Assembly (NCBI GenBank): GCA_946902985.2
Contig: OX336396.1
Location: 233,749,297 to 233,813,296 of the forward strand
Reading direction: 5' to 3'
From: Meconema thalassinum
Lineage: Eukaryota; Arthropoda; Insecta; Orthoptera; Tettigoniidae
Length of the DNA: 64,000 nucleotides
In this document: positions 19,760 through 30,189 of the stretch, piece after piece
Layout: every line of letters begins with the position of its first letter
Numbering within the stretch: the first letter of the stretch is position 1
Notes under the pieces: model-generated
What the model was told of the DNA's origin: nothing
Database searches by the model: none
What the model saw: the letters and a program-made list of their open reading frames with translations, nothing else
Position numbers and translations under genes: made by a program

Positions 19760-20255
19760 GAGTGGCTATGAAGAAAGTCACCAAGATCTGGCAAAAGAGT
19801 GCGATAACAAACAGTACAAAAATCAGTCTTTTTCAAATAGAGCTACTCGTGCTTCCTGTCTTCTTAACTTATATGGTTGTGAAACATGGGCCCTGAGGGC
19901 CAGAGACAAGTAGCGTATTGATGCATTCGAGCTTTGGTGCTGGCACAGAATGCTGCGCATAAAATAGACTGATAAGGAAACAACTGTAATAAGTCCATTA
20001 TTAACGAACTTAACATCTCTTGGGTCCTATCTTCTATTGACAAATCCTTCACTTCACAAGACATATTGTCAGAAGAGTTGGAGATAACTCATAAAAATTA
20101 TCATGGAAGGGAAGATTGAGGGCCCGAGACCAAGGTGTAGAGCAGCAAGCAGCTGGATAGAACATGTTAAGAAGACACTCGCTTTCCTCTTCAGCAGGCT
20201 TTAAGAAATGCTGACTACGTTCCGGGTTGCCATCGCTCAGTTCACGGGCTCAAAA
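19760..20255 (+). pseudogene. Degenerate LINE C-terminal fragment of a second family
   Basis: Scattered frames read IELLVLPVFLTYMVVKHGP (the LVxPVLLYGxETW region after a LINE reverse transcriptase) and later MEGKIEGPRPRCRAASSWIE followed by HVKK, a typical C-terminal block (kGKR.RGRPR..W.d.V). Several stops and frameshifts interrupt it. The sequence differs from the RTE-like copies. The fragment runs into a long CTTT simple repeat. Confidence 0.55.
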
Positions 20256-20274
20256 CGCTTCTCAATGAGTAAAA

Positions 20275-20298
20275 CGTTTAGTGATTATTTATTAAATT

Positions 20299-20342
<44 letters not shown>

Positions 20343-20346
20343 TCAT

Positions 20347-20391
<45 letters not shown>

Positions 20392-20533
20392 ATTCTTTAT
20401 TTATGAATGTATTTATTTTTGTCATTTAGTAATTAATAATTAATTGACTAATTAATTTATTTATTTATATATTTAAATATTTGTTTGTGTGTTAGTTTCT
20501 TTCTATCTATCTTTGTTTCCTTATTTATTTCAT

Positions 20534-20565
<32 letters not shown>

Positions 20566-20650
20566 TTCATTCTTTATTTCATTCTTTATCTTAATTTATT
20601 TTATCATTAATTAATTAATTTAATAATGTATTTGTTTTTTGTTTATTTCA
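20275..20650. repeat. (CTTT)n and related simple repeats
   Basis: Two long CTTT/TTTC runs (about 20298-20392 and 20534-20566) lie within TTTA- and TTAA-rich DNA. The poly-(Phe-Leu-Ser) translation of this stretch is not a gene. Confidence 0.9.
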
Positions 20651-21109
20651 TTCATTTTAGCCTATTTTAAAGTATGAAAAAATAGGCTTATGAGCTCACC
20701 TTTTGTCCGTGTGTGTGATCCCCCTGATAAAATCTAAACGGCTGAAGCGATCTCAATATATTTTATTTTTATTTTTTATTAATGCAGCCAAGCCTCCGTG
20801 GCTTAGGCAGCAGCACGCCGGCCTCTCACCGCTGGGTCCGTCGTTCAAATCCCGGTAACTCCATGTGAGATCTGTGCTGGACAAAACGGAGGCAGACGGG
20901 TTTTTCTCCGGGTACTCCGGTTTTCCCTGTCAAATTTTCATTCCAGCAACACTCTCCACTATCATTTCATTTCATCTGTCATTCATTTAATCATTGCCCC
21001 AGAGGAGTGCGTCAGGCCTCGGCAGCCGGCACAGTCCATATCCGCTTGATGGGGGCTTCATTCACTCCATTCCTGACCCGGTCGGAGACTGGCAGCAGGC
21101 TGTGGATTT

Positions 21110-21211
21110 TTAGCCTACTTTCGATTTTTGCAAAAAATGAAAGTAGACTTATGAGATCAACACAGGGCGAAAAAAGTGTGTCTGTCTGTGTGTGTGTATG
21201 TGTGTGTGTGA

Positions 21212-21246
<35 letters not shown>

Positions 21247-22670
21247 TGTGTGTACTCTGAATGTCTGTCCCCCCCTATCAATTCGAACACGGTGAATGCG
21301 AATTGAACGAAATTTGGTACAAAGGTAGCACTAGCAAAGGACACCTCAGTGTCATGTTTTATATCGCCGCCATCTTGACGGAAACGTAATGGCGGCCACA
21401 CAAATGTTCAAAGTTTAAATCAAATTACGACTAACCTAATCATCCGATCTCTACCAAATTTTGCAACGACATACCTTTACGGGGGGAGCATCTTTTGACC
21501 AAACCAATAGGTCATCAGCGAAATAGTTTGCGGATGGCGGCCATCTTTGTGTGAAAATCGATTCCCCCTATTAATTCGAACACGGTGCAACCGAATGGAA
21601 CGAAATTTGGTACAGAGGTAGTACTAACAAAAGGCACCTCAGTGTCATGTTTTACATCGCCGCCATCTTGACGGAAACGTAATGGCGGCCACACAAATGT
21701 TCAAAGCTTAAATCAAATTACGATTTACCTAATCATCCGATCTCTACCAAATTTTGCAACTACATACCTTTATGGAGGGAGCATCCTCTGACCAATCTAA
21801 TAGGTCATTCGCCTAATAGTTTGCGGATGGCGGCCATCTTTGTGTCAGAATCGATTCCCCCTATTAGTTCAAACACGCTGAAACCGAATGGAACGAAATT
21901 AGGTACAGAGATAGCACTAGCAAAGGGCATCTCAGTGTCATGATTAATATCGCCACCATATTGACAGAAACGTAATGGCGGCCACACGAATGTTTAAAGC
22001 TTAAATCAAATTACGACTAACATAACCATCCGAACTCTACCAAACTTTGCAACAACATACCTTTATGGAGGGAGCATCCTTTGACCAATCTAATAGGTCA
22101 TTAGCCAAATAGTTTGCGGATGGCGGCCATCTTTATGTCAAAATTGATTCCCCCTATTATTTCGAACACGGTGGAACCGAATGAACGAAATTTGGTACAG
22201 AGGTAGCACTAGCAAAGGGCACCTCAGTGTCATGTTTTATATCACCGCTATCTTGATGGAAACGTAATCGCGGCCACCCAAATGTTAAAAGCTAAAATGT
22301 AATTACGACCAACCTAATAATCTAGTCTCTACCTAATTTTGCAACACCATATCTTTATGTGGGAAACATATTCTGACCAAACTGCAAGAACATCAGCCCA
22401 ATAGTTTGCAGATGGTGGCCAAGTATGTGTGCAAATCGATTCCCCCTATCAATTCAAACACGGTGAAACCGAATTGAACGAAATTTGGTACAGAGGTAGC
22501 ACTAGCAAAGGGCACCTCATATTCATGTTTAATATCCCTATAGCACGTTGTATTTCAACAAGCTCCTACAATCAACATTCAATCATATTCCTTGAAAAGG
22601 ACAAAGAGTTATAACAATACCCATGCATTTAGGAGAAAGTAGGCTATATGTTCTTTACTGAACATCTTGT
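21110..22670 (+). mobile_element. HINE-A: subfamily 3 element with five 293-bp units
   Basis: The 5' end TTTTAGCCTACTTTCG is mirrored by GAAAGTAGACTTATGAGATC, then comes a TG microsatellite (21190-21250). Tandem units follow, whose TTCGAACACGGTG blocks begin at about 21281, 21574, 21867, 22160 and 22452. The unique 3' tail ends with GAAAGTAGGCTATATGTTC, forming a TTC...GAAC hairpin with TTTACTGAAC, then ATCTTGTT. The subterminal arms TAGCCTACTTTC and GAAAGTAGGCTA are perfectly complementary. It is inserted in the A/T tail of SINE B and has no protein-coding gene. Confidence 0.75.
21281..22610 (+). repeat. 293-bp tandem array in HINE-A
   Basis: Each unit has two halves of about 146 bp. One carries GCCGCCATCTTGACGGAAAC and AATGGCGGCCAC, the other GCGGATGGCGGCCATCTTTG. 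Unit spacing is 293, 293, 293 and 292 bp. Later units are more diverged (for example CACCGCTATCTTGATGG near 22245). Confidence 0.85.
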
Positions 22671-24817
22671 TTAGCCTACTTTCGATTTTTGCAAAAAATG
22701 AAAGTAGACTTATGAGATCACAACAGGGCGAAAAAAAAGTGTGTCTGTCTGTGTGTGTGTATGTGTGTGTGAGAGTCTGTGTGTGTGTGAGTGTGTGTGT
22801 GAGTGTGTGCACTCTGAATGTCTGTCCCCCCCCCCCTATCAATTCGAACACGGTGAGCGCAAATTGAACGAAATTTGGTACAAAGGTAGCACTAGCAAAG
22901 GACACCTCAGTGTCATGTTTTATATCGCCGCCATCTTGACGGAAACGTAATGACGGCCACACAAATGTTCAAAGCTTAAATCAAATTACGACTAACCTAA
23001 TCATCCGATCTCTACCAAATTTTTCAACAACATACCTTTATGGGGGCAGCATCCTTTGACCAAACTTATAGGTCATTAGCCTAATAGTTTGCGGATGGCG
23101 GCCATCTTTGTGTGAAAATCGATTGCCCCTATTAATTCGAACACGGTGAAACCGAATGGAACGAAATTTGGTACAGAGGTAGTACTAGCAAAGGGCACCC
23201 CAGTGTCATGTTTTATATCGCCGCCATCTTGACGGAAACGTAATGGCGGCCACACAAATGTTCAAAGCTTAAATCAAATTACGACTAACCTAATCATCCG
23301 ATCTCTACCAAACTTTGCAACAACATACCTTTATGGAGGGAGCATCCTTTGACAAATCTAATAGGTCATTAGCGTAATAGTTTGCGGATGGCGGCCATCT
23401 TTGTGTCAAAATCTATTACCCCTATTAATTCGAACACGGTGAAACCGAATGGAATGAAATTTGGTACAGAGGTAGCACTAGCAAAGGGCACTCAAGTGTC
23501 ATGTTTTATATCGCCGCCATCTTGACGGAAACGTAATGGCGGCCACCCAAATGTTCAAAGCTTAAATCAAATTACGACTAACCTAATCATCCGCTCTCTA
23601 CCAAATTTTGCAACAACATACCTTTATGAAGGGAGCATCCTTTGACAAATCTAATAAGTCATTAGCCTAATAGTTTGCGGATGGCGGCCATCTTTGTGTC
23701 AAAATCGATTACCCCTATTAATTCGAACACGGTGAAACCGAATGGAATGAAATTTGGTACAGAGGTAGCACTAGCTAAGGGCACCTCTGTGTCATGTTTT
23801 ATATCACCGCCATCTTGACGGAAACGCAATGGCGGCCACACAAATGTTCAAAGCTTAAATCAAATTACGACTAACCTATTCATCCGATCTCTACCAAATT
23901 TTGCAACAACATACCTTTATGGAGGGAGCATCCTTTGACCAAACTAATAGGTCATTAGCATAATATTTTGCGGATGGCGGCCATCTTTGTGTGAAAATCG
24001 ATTCCCCCTATTAATTCGAACACGGTGTAACCGAATGGAACGAAATTTGGTACAGAGGTAGCACTAGAAAAGGCCACCTCAGTGTCATGTTTTATATCAC
24101 CGCCATCTTGACGGAAACGTAATCGCGGCCACCCAAATGTTAAAGGCTAAAATGTAATTACGACCAACCTTATAATCTAGTCTCTACCAAATTTTGCAAC
24201 AACAAATCTTTATGTGGGAAGCATATTCTGACCATACTGCTAGATCATCAGCCCAATAGTTTGCAGATGGTGGCCAAGTATGTGTGCAAATCGATTCCCC
24301 CTATCAATTCAAACACGGTGAAACCGAATTGAACGAAATTTGGTACAGAGGTAGCACTAGCAAAAGGCACCTCAGTGTCATGTTATATATCGCCGCCATC
24401 TTGACGGAAACGGAATGACGGCCACCCAAATGTTAAAAGCTTAAATCAAATTTCGACCATCCTAATAATTTGATCTCTACCGGATTTTGCAACAACATGC
24501 CTTTTTGTGGAAAGCATCTTATGACTGACTACAAGGTCATCAGCCCAATAGTTTGCAAATAGCGGCCATGTATGTGTGCAAATCCATTCCCCAGATCAAT
24601 TCAAACACGGTGAAACCGAATTGAATGATTTTTTTTACAGAGGTAGCACTAGCAAAGGGCACCTCATATTCATGTTTAATATCCCTATAGTACGTTGTAT
24701 TTCAACAAGCTACTACAACCAACATTCAATTATACTCCTTGAAAAGGACAAAGAGTTATAACAATACCCATGCATTTAGGAGAAAGTAGGCTATATGTTC
24801 TTTACTGAACATCTTGT
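22671..24817 (+). mobile_element. HINE-B: subfamily 3 element with seven 293-bp units
   Basis: It starts exactly where HINE-A ends (ATCTTGT / TTAGCCTACT) and repeats the whole structure: mirrored 5' arms, TG microsatellite (about 22741-22810), tandem units starting at about 22842, 23135, 23428, 23721, 24014, 24307 and 24599, and the same unique 3' tail with terminal hairpin. It has two more units than HINE-A. Abutting in the same direction with no intervening base fits tandem insertion or a rolling-circle read-through product. Confidence 0.75.
22842..24670 (+). repeat. 293-bp tandem array in HINE-B
   Basis: Seven units with spacings 293, 293, 293, 293, 293 and 292 bp, of the same sequence as the array in HINE-A. 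The central units are the most alike, and the last two resemble the last ones of HINE-A (GATGGTGGCCAAGTATGTG), so unit order is conserved and copy number varies in the middle. Confidence 0.85.
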
Positions 24818-25665
24818 TTCATTAATGTAGCCAATGGCCATGTACTTTTCAGTACGGGTCAGGGAAGGGATATTGGAAGGAAATCGGCCGTGGACCTATT
24901 GAATGGAACCGTCCAGGCATTTGCTTCGTGGTGAAAATGGGAAACCACGAAATCCCTTTTCAGGACGGCCGAGGTGGGATTCGAAATCACGCTCTACCGA
25001 TGCCAGCGAGACACGAGGTAGCGCTCTTGGTCACCGCGGCCGGTGGAGCGATCTCTATGAAACTCAGTAAGGACATAGTACTATTTTGTCCTTCCCCGAC
25101 AAGGTTCTTTAAATTTTATAACGACGCACCAATCCAACATGGCCTCCGTGATAAAGGGCGCTACTAGGCGTTCGCCTATGTGACTTTCAAAAAGCTGTTA
25201 AGTACAAAACGAGCATGGCGGCCATGTGAAGTGACAAGATTTATATAGGCATTTCTCGTGATTTAACCATATGTGATCAGTGAAAGTTGGTACAGCAAAT
25301 GTTTATACACATTGTAATGCACTGACTTCTAATTTAGTGTAATTGTTTACATAACCTCTCGATGGCGGTTGTGCGAAATGTTAAAATTATTATTTTTTTT
25401 TCGTGTGTCCTAATCATACGATCGAAGTGAAAGATTGAATAAAGTACCTAAGTAATAATCTTCATCTAATGGTGCATAACTCTATGGCCTACATATATAA
25501 CAAACCAACATGGTGTCAATCCGAAATATTTAGACGGCTATCAATATCTACGAATCTACTACAGCAATCAAACTGAAATTTGGTATCCTGATAGAGGCAA
25601 TTAACATAAGTACGATATATGAAAATAGGCAATTTAGTTCTTGACGGAAATAATTCTTATTTCTA

Positions 25666-26060
25666 TCTCTTCGTCATTAATTAATGAATTAATTAATCAA
25701 TTAATTTATGAATGAATTAATACATGTATTTGTTTGTTTGTTGATTTATATTTTGTTTGTTTTGTTAATTTCTTTCTATCTTTATGTATTTTATAATTTA
25801 GTAATTAGTTAATTATTTAGTTAATTAGTTAATCAATTTATTGATTGGATTTTGGTTCGTTTGTTTCTTTCTTTCTTTCTTTCTTTCTTTCTTTATTTCT
25901 TTCTTTCTTTCTTTTTTCTTATTTTTATTTTTGTGATTTATTTATTAATTAGTTTATTTAATTATTAACTGATTAATAACGTATTCAATTATTTATTCAT
26001 TTATTTATTTATTTATTCATTTACTTATTAATTTATTAATTTATTTATTTATTTATTTAT
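25666..26060. repeat. Simple repeats (TTAA-, TTTC- and TTTA-rich)
   Basis: AT-rich DNA with a TTTC run (about 25861-25914) and TTTA runs up to 26060, directly before the tRNA head of SINE family A. No gene seen. Confidence 0.85.
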
Positions 26061-26787
26061 GTCGCCTCCGTAGCGTAGCGGTCAGCATGGTTAGCTGCCG
26101 CCCCGGAGGTCCTGGGTTCGATTCCCGGCTCTGCCACGAAATTTGAAAAGTGGTACGAGGACTGGAACGGGGTCTACTCAGCCTCGGGTGGCCCAAATGA
26201 GTAGAGGGTGTTCGATTCCCCCTCAGCCATCCTCGAAGTGGTTTTCCGTGGTTTCCCACTTCGTCTTCGGGCAAATGCCGGGATGGTACTGCCCCCGTAA
26301 ATTGAATTATATTGAGACCACGGTGGCTGTATTGGAAAATGTGAAGAAAGTTATGGCTGTCATAGTTGTGACGTGGATATTCATAACGTAGGCACGGATG
26401 ACGCAGACTTCATGCAAGTAGGCTGCTTGAGCTGAGATTCTTGGTGACGTCATGATTTTGTTCGAGAAAGATCTGAGATTTACGACGCAGTCGCAGGGAA
26501 ACAAGGAATTGTGCTGAGGAAGAAGTTACGCGATTGGAGGAAAGGCTCAAACCAATGAACGATAGTTAGGAGGGAGACGGAGATTACTGAAACTATCATA
26601 TTTAATTACTTTTGGAATGCAGAATTGTGGAAAACTATTTTCAGTTATGGCATTGATTTGGAATTTTGAAGAAATTATTTTTGAGTTTTTGAAATTTGAA
26701 AATCCGTCAAGTATTGCCAAAGTTAGAACTTCTAGCTATGACGGAGAAACAAGCTATGGAAGGGATGGATACGCCCCTTAAGAAGTT

Positions 26788-26796
26788 GATAAAAGG
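26788..26796 (+). promoter_or_regulatory. TATA-like box of the 5' LTR
   Basis: GATAAAAGG lies about 500 bp into the LTR and is followed 25-35 bp later by a pyrimidine-rich start-like segment (CTCATATCTCATG). The same site is at 33948-33956 in the 3' LTR. If used, the transcript would carry a leader of about 3.4 kb from the LTR before the internal region. Confidence 0.45.
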
Positions 26797-27471
26797 TCTT
26801 GCACAGCGAAGAGGAGCTCTCATATCTCATGTGTCTGATACCGGAGTTATATTTCTGATGTTATAGTCGTTTTCGAGTGAATAAGTGAAACAAGTCGTCT
26901 ATAGCGTGTGGTAAAGCCAACCGCATCGAACGAGCTTCGAGCGTGCCGCAGTTCCATTTTACGGTGTTGAAAACTAGGCGAAGTTGAAACGCACACATTT
27001 TCAAGTCTACAAGATAATATATCACGAGTTGACTAATGCCTTTAAGCTAATTCGATTGTGCAGTACTATATTAAAGTGTGTAGAAAGGTTGAACATTTTC
27101 AAGATTATAATTTAGAAGATATTGGCATTTTAACACGGCAGACAAAAGTGATTTTCTCGCCGCCTGAGAAGCACTTTTAAAATATCACATTGTACGCTAC
27201 GGCTGACACTGGTATTGCAACCGTGCTACTGCATATTGCTTTTGATAATATAACGCTGCATTCTAACATGGAACAATATAATATGGCAATTCTTTCAACT
27301 ATTATAACGGAAGTGGAGATGGAAGACTAAAGACTTTAATGCAATTGGGACATATATCGATGGAGTGAATTAGCAGCATGGAACTTCGCTAATCGTCTTT
27401 CTACAAAAGCGAGCATGTAGTGAACATCCAACTACACTCATGCATCGTAGTCCAACGCTGAATTATTTCAA

Positions 27472-27792
27472 ATGGCAGTGGAAACATATTCATACTCCAC
27501 AAATATGAATATTTCTACGGAAATAACTGCAATAAACTTCATGGCGAATTACTACCAGAACTTCAGGGAACTATCAAGAGAGGCCAGGGTGGACCCGGCT
27601 CGCAAAGAAGAGATTTGCCAGAAGGATGTCTATTGTATACACGGAGCAGTGCAATTTCCGGAGGAGGAAGCAGTTCTATTCTCCGAGGGCGCTGATTCTA
27701 GGTTCGAGGACGGAGCACATCTTTTTGGTGAGATGGAACCATCACCAGTCTTCTTTGGAAGATTTTCCTCTGGAACTTCAATCAACAGATAA
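27472..27792 (+). CDS. 106-codon frame inside the 5' LTR, function unknown
   Basis: The protein starts MAVETYSYSTNM and has an acidic, aromatic C-terminal half (EEEAVLFSEGADSRFEDG). I recognise no domain, signal peptide or membrane segment. It lies in the part of the LTR predicted to be transcribed, upstream of gag. The frame is intact in both LTRs with a handful of differences, two of which change residues (Ile/Phe and Glu/Val). It may be a chance frame or an upstream ORF. Because the LTRs are young, intactness alone is weak evidence for a protein. Confidence 0.3.
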   Translation: MAVETYSYSTNMNISTEITAINFMANYYQNFRELSREARVDPARKEEICQKDVYCIHGAVQFPEEEAVLFSEGADSRFEDGAHLFGEMEPSPVFFGRFSSGTSINR

Positions 27793-29888
27793 GGTAGTCG
27801 TGAACGTTTCTTGTTTTATTTGAGCCATTTAGCGATGTCTGAGCAACCATTTTTCCCATATTTTTGTCCTATATATATTTTGCCCCATTTTCTTGCTTGA
27901 TATTCTGTACTCAGTACACTTCGATGATTTATGCCTTTTTCTACGATTTATTAAGACATTATGTCAGTGGCATATTTAAATAATTTTGGATCAGTTGAGA
28001 CTGACAATTAATTTTCTTTCAGTAATTTGCATATTTTTGTAGTCACGATTTGACTGTAAAGTTAATGATTTTCTATGGCAGATTTGAATTCAGACAGCGT
28101 GTCATTTTATTAAAGTAATTCTATTCAGTAAATTACTTTGACCAATTTTCTGTCATCCTCAAGAAAGAAGAATAATTAAAAGATTTTAGAGCGTTAAAAT
28201 CTATTTCTGTATCGACGATCTTGGAAATACTAGTCGTTTTATGAACACGATTGCAACATAGACATTTATCGTCAGTTCTGAAATTACCATTGCATTACAG
28301 ACAATTTTATGTAATATGAACATTGATTACAATTTTTTTTGAATACACTATAGTAATGAACTTTTGATAGGAATTTTTCTCAATACTAGATTGGAACAAT
28401 AATGTTTGCATTCCACAGTCTAATTGTATTCTATTCGACTATTATGCAGTTTAGATGAACTTTGTTTGAAGATAGTATTTTTATACTATATTACTTAGGA
28501 GATATTAATCTCAATTTTGATAGACCAGAAAGGCGTGTATAATCGTATTTGCTATTAAATTTATTTGTGATTGGCAAATTTTTACTTCATATCGATTCAT
28601 GAATGAAACCCACGAAGGTTAAATAAATAACAGATTTGAAACAATTAATGAATATAAGAATTTTTGAAGTGGAACTATGGATGTATAATCGTTAGTTCAG
28701 TGGACATGTAAAAGTCGCTGATGAATAATGCCCTTGAATAAGTGAAGGAGATTCCCACAGTAATATTAATGATGTTGATGAGATTATAAGTGGAGGTTTT
28801 GTGTATGGATTATGGAAGATTTTTATGCCATATATATTGGAATATATGATGAATTCTGGGCCTATTTTATGCAATTTGTGCATTTGGAGCGAAGTATTTT
28901 TCCGCTGAGTTTATTGTCCAGGTCCTTTGAAAATTAATCATGTGAAATTACTGTTAAAATTAACAAGAGTGTTAAATAATTTGAGATAACGATTTTGAAT
29001 GGAGGTTACCGTCACTAATAATAATAATAATAATTATTAAAACTTATTAAACCTGGATTTATAACACTTAAATATAACTAACCTTCATTGGTCGATTATA
29101 TTAACCTGATTTGAGTAATTATCAACCGGATAAACGTGTGGTTTAATGTATTTCTAAAATAAATAAATAAATATAAATATTGTAAATAAATTATGTAATT
29201 ATCTTTAATAATAATTGGAAATGAAAGGAATTAAGAGAGGCGTGTATAGATTTTTCAATTGTCATTTGACAATATTATAAACAATGTGTAATTGTTATAA
29301 ACAATTAATGAGCATTTGTTATAAACATTAAGAGTTTTGTTAATATACTCTAAAGAACGCTAATTATACATGTGGATTATACCATTAAACAAGTTTTGGG
29401 ATTATTAGAGTAATCCAGTAACATGTGAATGAAGCATTTAAAAGATTTGCGTGATAACATTTGAGTTGAGTTGAGGACATTTAAAGCGTTTGAAAGGGAG
29501 CTAAGCTCTGAGGTTACGAGCATATGCTAGCACTGGCCGAACAGGTGGGCCCGTTTGACGACGTGGGCATGCGACATAATGTAGGGTGGATCGCAGCTGG
29601 CCTGACAACTGTATGTTAGAGGCCAAGGCCGACTACATAACAGGCTTGCAGTTATAAATAAAGTGTGATGTTTATGAAAGAGGAAAACAATTGCTACGTG
29701 TCTTGTCCCAATTCCCTCATCCATTCCAAGTGTATTACTATTATTACGTTCTTTATAAGCAAGTGAAAGATAAAATTTTGTATGTAACGTCTACCAGTCC
29801 TACAGGAGGACATGATTATATTGATAATGGCTTCTGATTGCCACGTGTATTTTGTTGAGTTTTTGTTAAAGTCATTCCCTTTATGTGA

Positions 29889-29894
29889 AATAAA
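29889..29894 (+). terminator. Candidate polyadenylation signal in the LTR
   Basis: AATAAA followed by a T/G-rich segment (GTTTCTTGTCTTCG) about 25 bp downstream. The equivalent site in the 3' LTR is at 37057-37062. Other AATAAA hexamers exist upstream, so use is uncertain. Confidence 0.35.
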
Positions 29895-30189
29895 TTATTG
29901 TACAGTTTAAAGTTTCTTGTCTTCGTCTTGGTTCATTTTAAATATCATGGTGGAGGTTATTGTGTGGGCATACTTTAAGTGATCCAGTTGGCAACCCATT
30001 CCCGAGATTAATTTGAAGAGGTAAGTAAAGGTAAGTATGAACCTTTTCTTGTTAACTGCTGTGCTCTAATCTCGATAGTATCTGTCAGTGCCATTTTCAT
30101 TGATGTAGCTGTGCCGGTGCGTTTGATTATTGGCAATCCGATTGAGGGGGCGGATATCTGACAGCCTACTATCCGGATTTACGGGGACA

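Larger units (their letters stand above)
20791..24823 (+). repeat. tRNA-derived SINE, family B (copy 1), split
   Basis: The head AGCCTCCGTGGCTTAGGCAG holds an A-box-like element and GTTCAAATCCCGG the B-box. The body continues to GCAGGCTGTGGATTTT at 21110. The last bases of the tail (TCATT) reappear at 24819-24823, followed by the second copy of the 10-bp target duplication (AATGCAGCCA at 20781-20790; AATGTAGCCA at 24824-24833, one mismatch). Two head-to-tail HINEs separate the tail from the body. Confidence 0.75.
20755..25046 (-). repeat. tRNA-derived SINE, family C (copy 2), split
   Basis: It is flanked by the 9-bp target duplication AGCGATCTC. The AT-rich tail lies at 20755-20790 and the body and tRNA head at 24834-25046 (head read on the minus strand, B-box GATTTCGAATCCC). 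It is interrupted by SINE B at AATGCAGCCA/AATGTAGCCA. Confidence 0.7.
20655..25659 (+). mobile_element. HINE-e: subfamily 2 element, split by a stack of insertions
   Basis: The 5' end TTTTAGCCTATTTTAAAG with its mirrored arm AAAAAATAGGCTTATGAG and a short TG run occupies 20655-20754. The body resumes at 25056 (TATGAAACTCAGTAAG...) and ends with GAAAATAGGCAATTTAG, a damaged hairpin and TAATTCTTA near 25659. The break falls in AGCGATCTC, present on both sides (20746-20754 and 25047-25055). Comparison with copy c (GGCTGGAGCTATTTCAATGA) confirms that the two halves were once continuous. Confidence 0.65.
26290..30189 (+). repeat. 5' LTR of element 1 (3,900 bp)
   Basis: Starts TGCCCCCGTAAATTG and ends GGATTTACGGGGACA. 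It contains a TATA-like promoter near 26788, a 106-codon frame (27472-27792) and an AATAAA at 29889. It lacks a stretch of about 30 bp near 30040 that the other LTR has after AGTATGAAC. At 3.9 kb it is longer than the element's internal region. Confidence 0.9.

Noticed and set aside
20208..20429. Frame coding for repeated Phe-Leu-Ser as a membrane protein
   Set aside because: It is a pure translation of the CTTT microsatellite.
21007..22962. Frames with runs of Cys-Val or Thr-His
   Set aside because: They are translations of TG/CA microsatellites in the HINE elements.
21281..24670. Tandem array as a CRISPR-like array
   Set aside because: The 293-bp units are contiguous, with no short-repeat/unique-spacer pattern, in an evidently eukaryotic sequence.
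26061..26140. Functional tRNA gene
   Set aside because: A-box and B-box are present, but the sequence continues into a SINE body with an AAT tail. The other tRNA-like heads (39.9, 59.2 and 60.2 kb) likewise belong to SINEs with target duplications.
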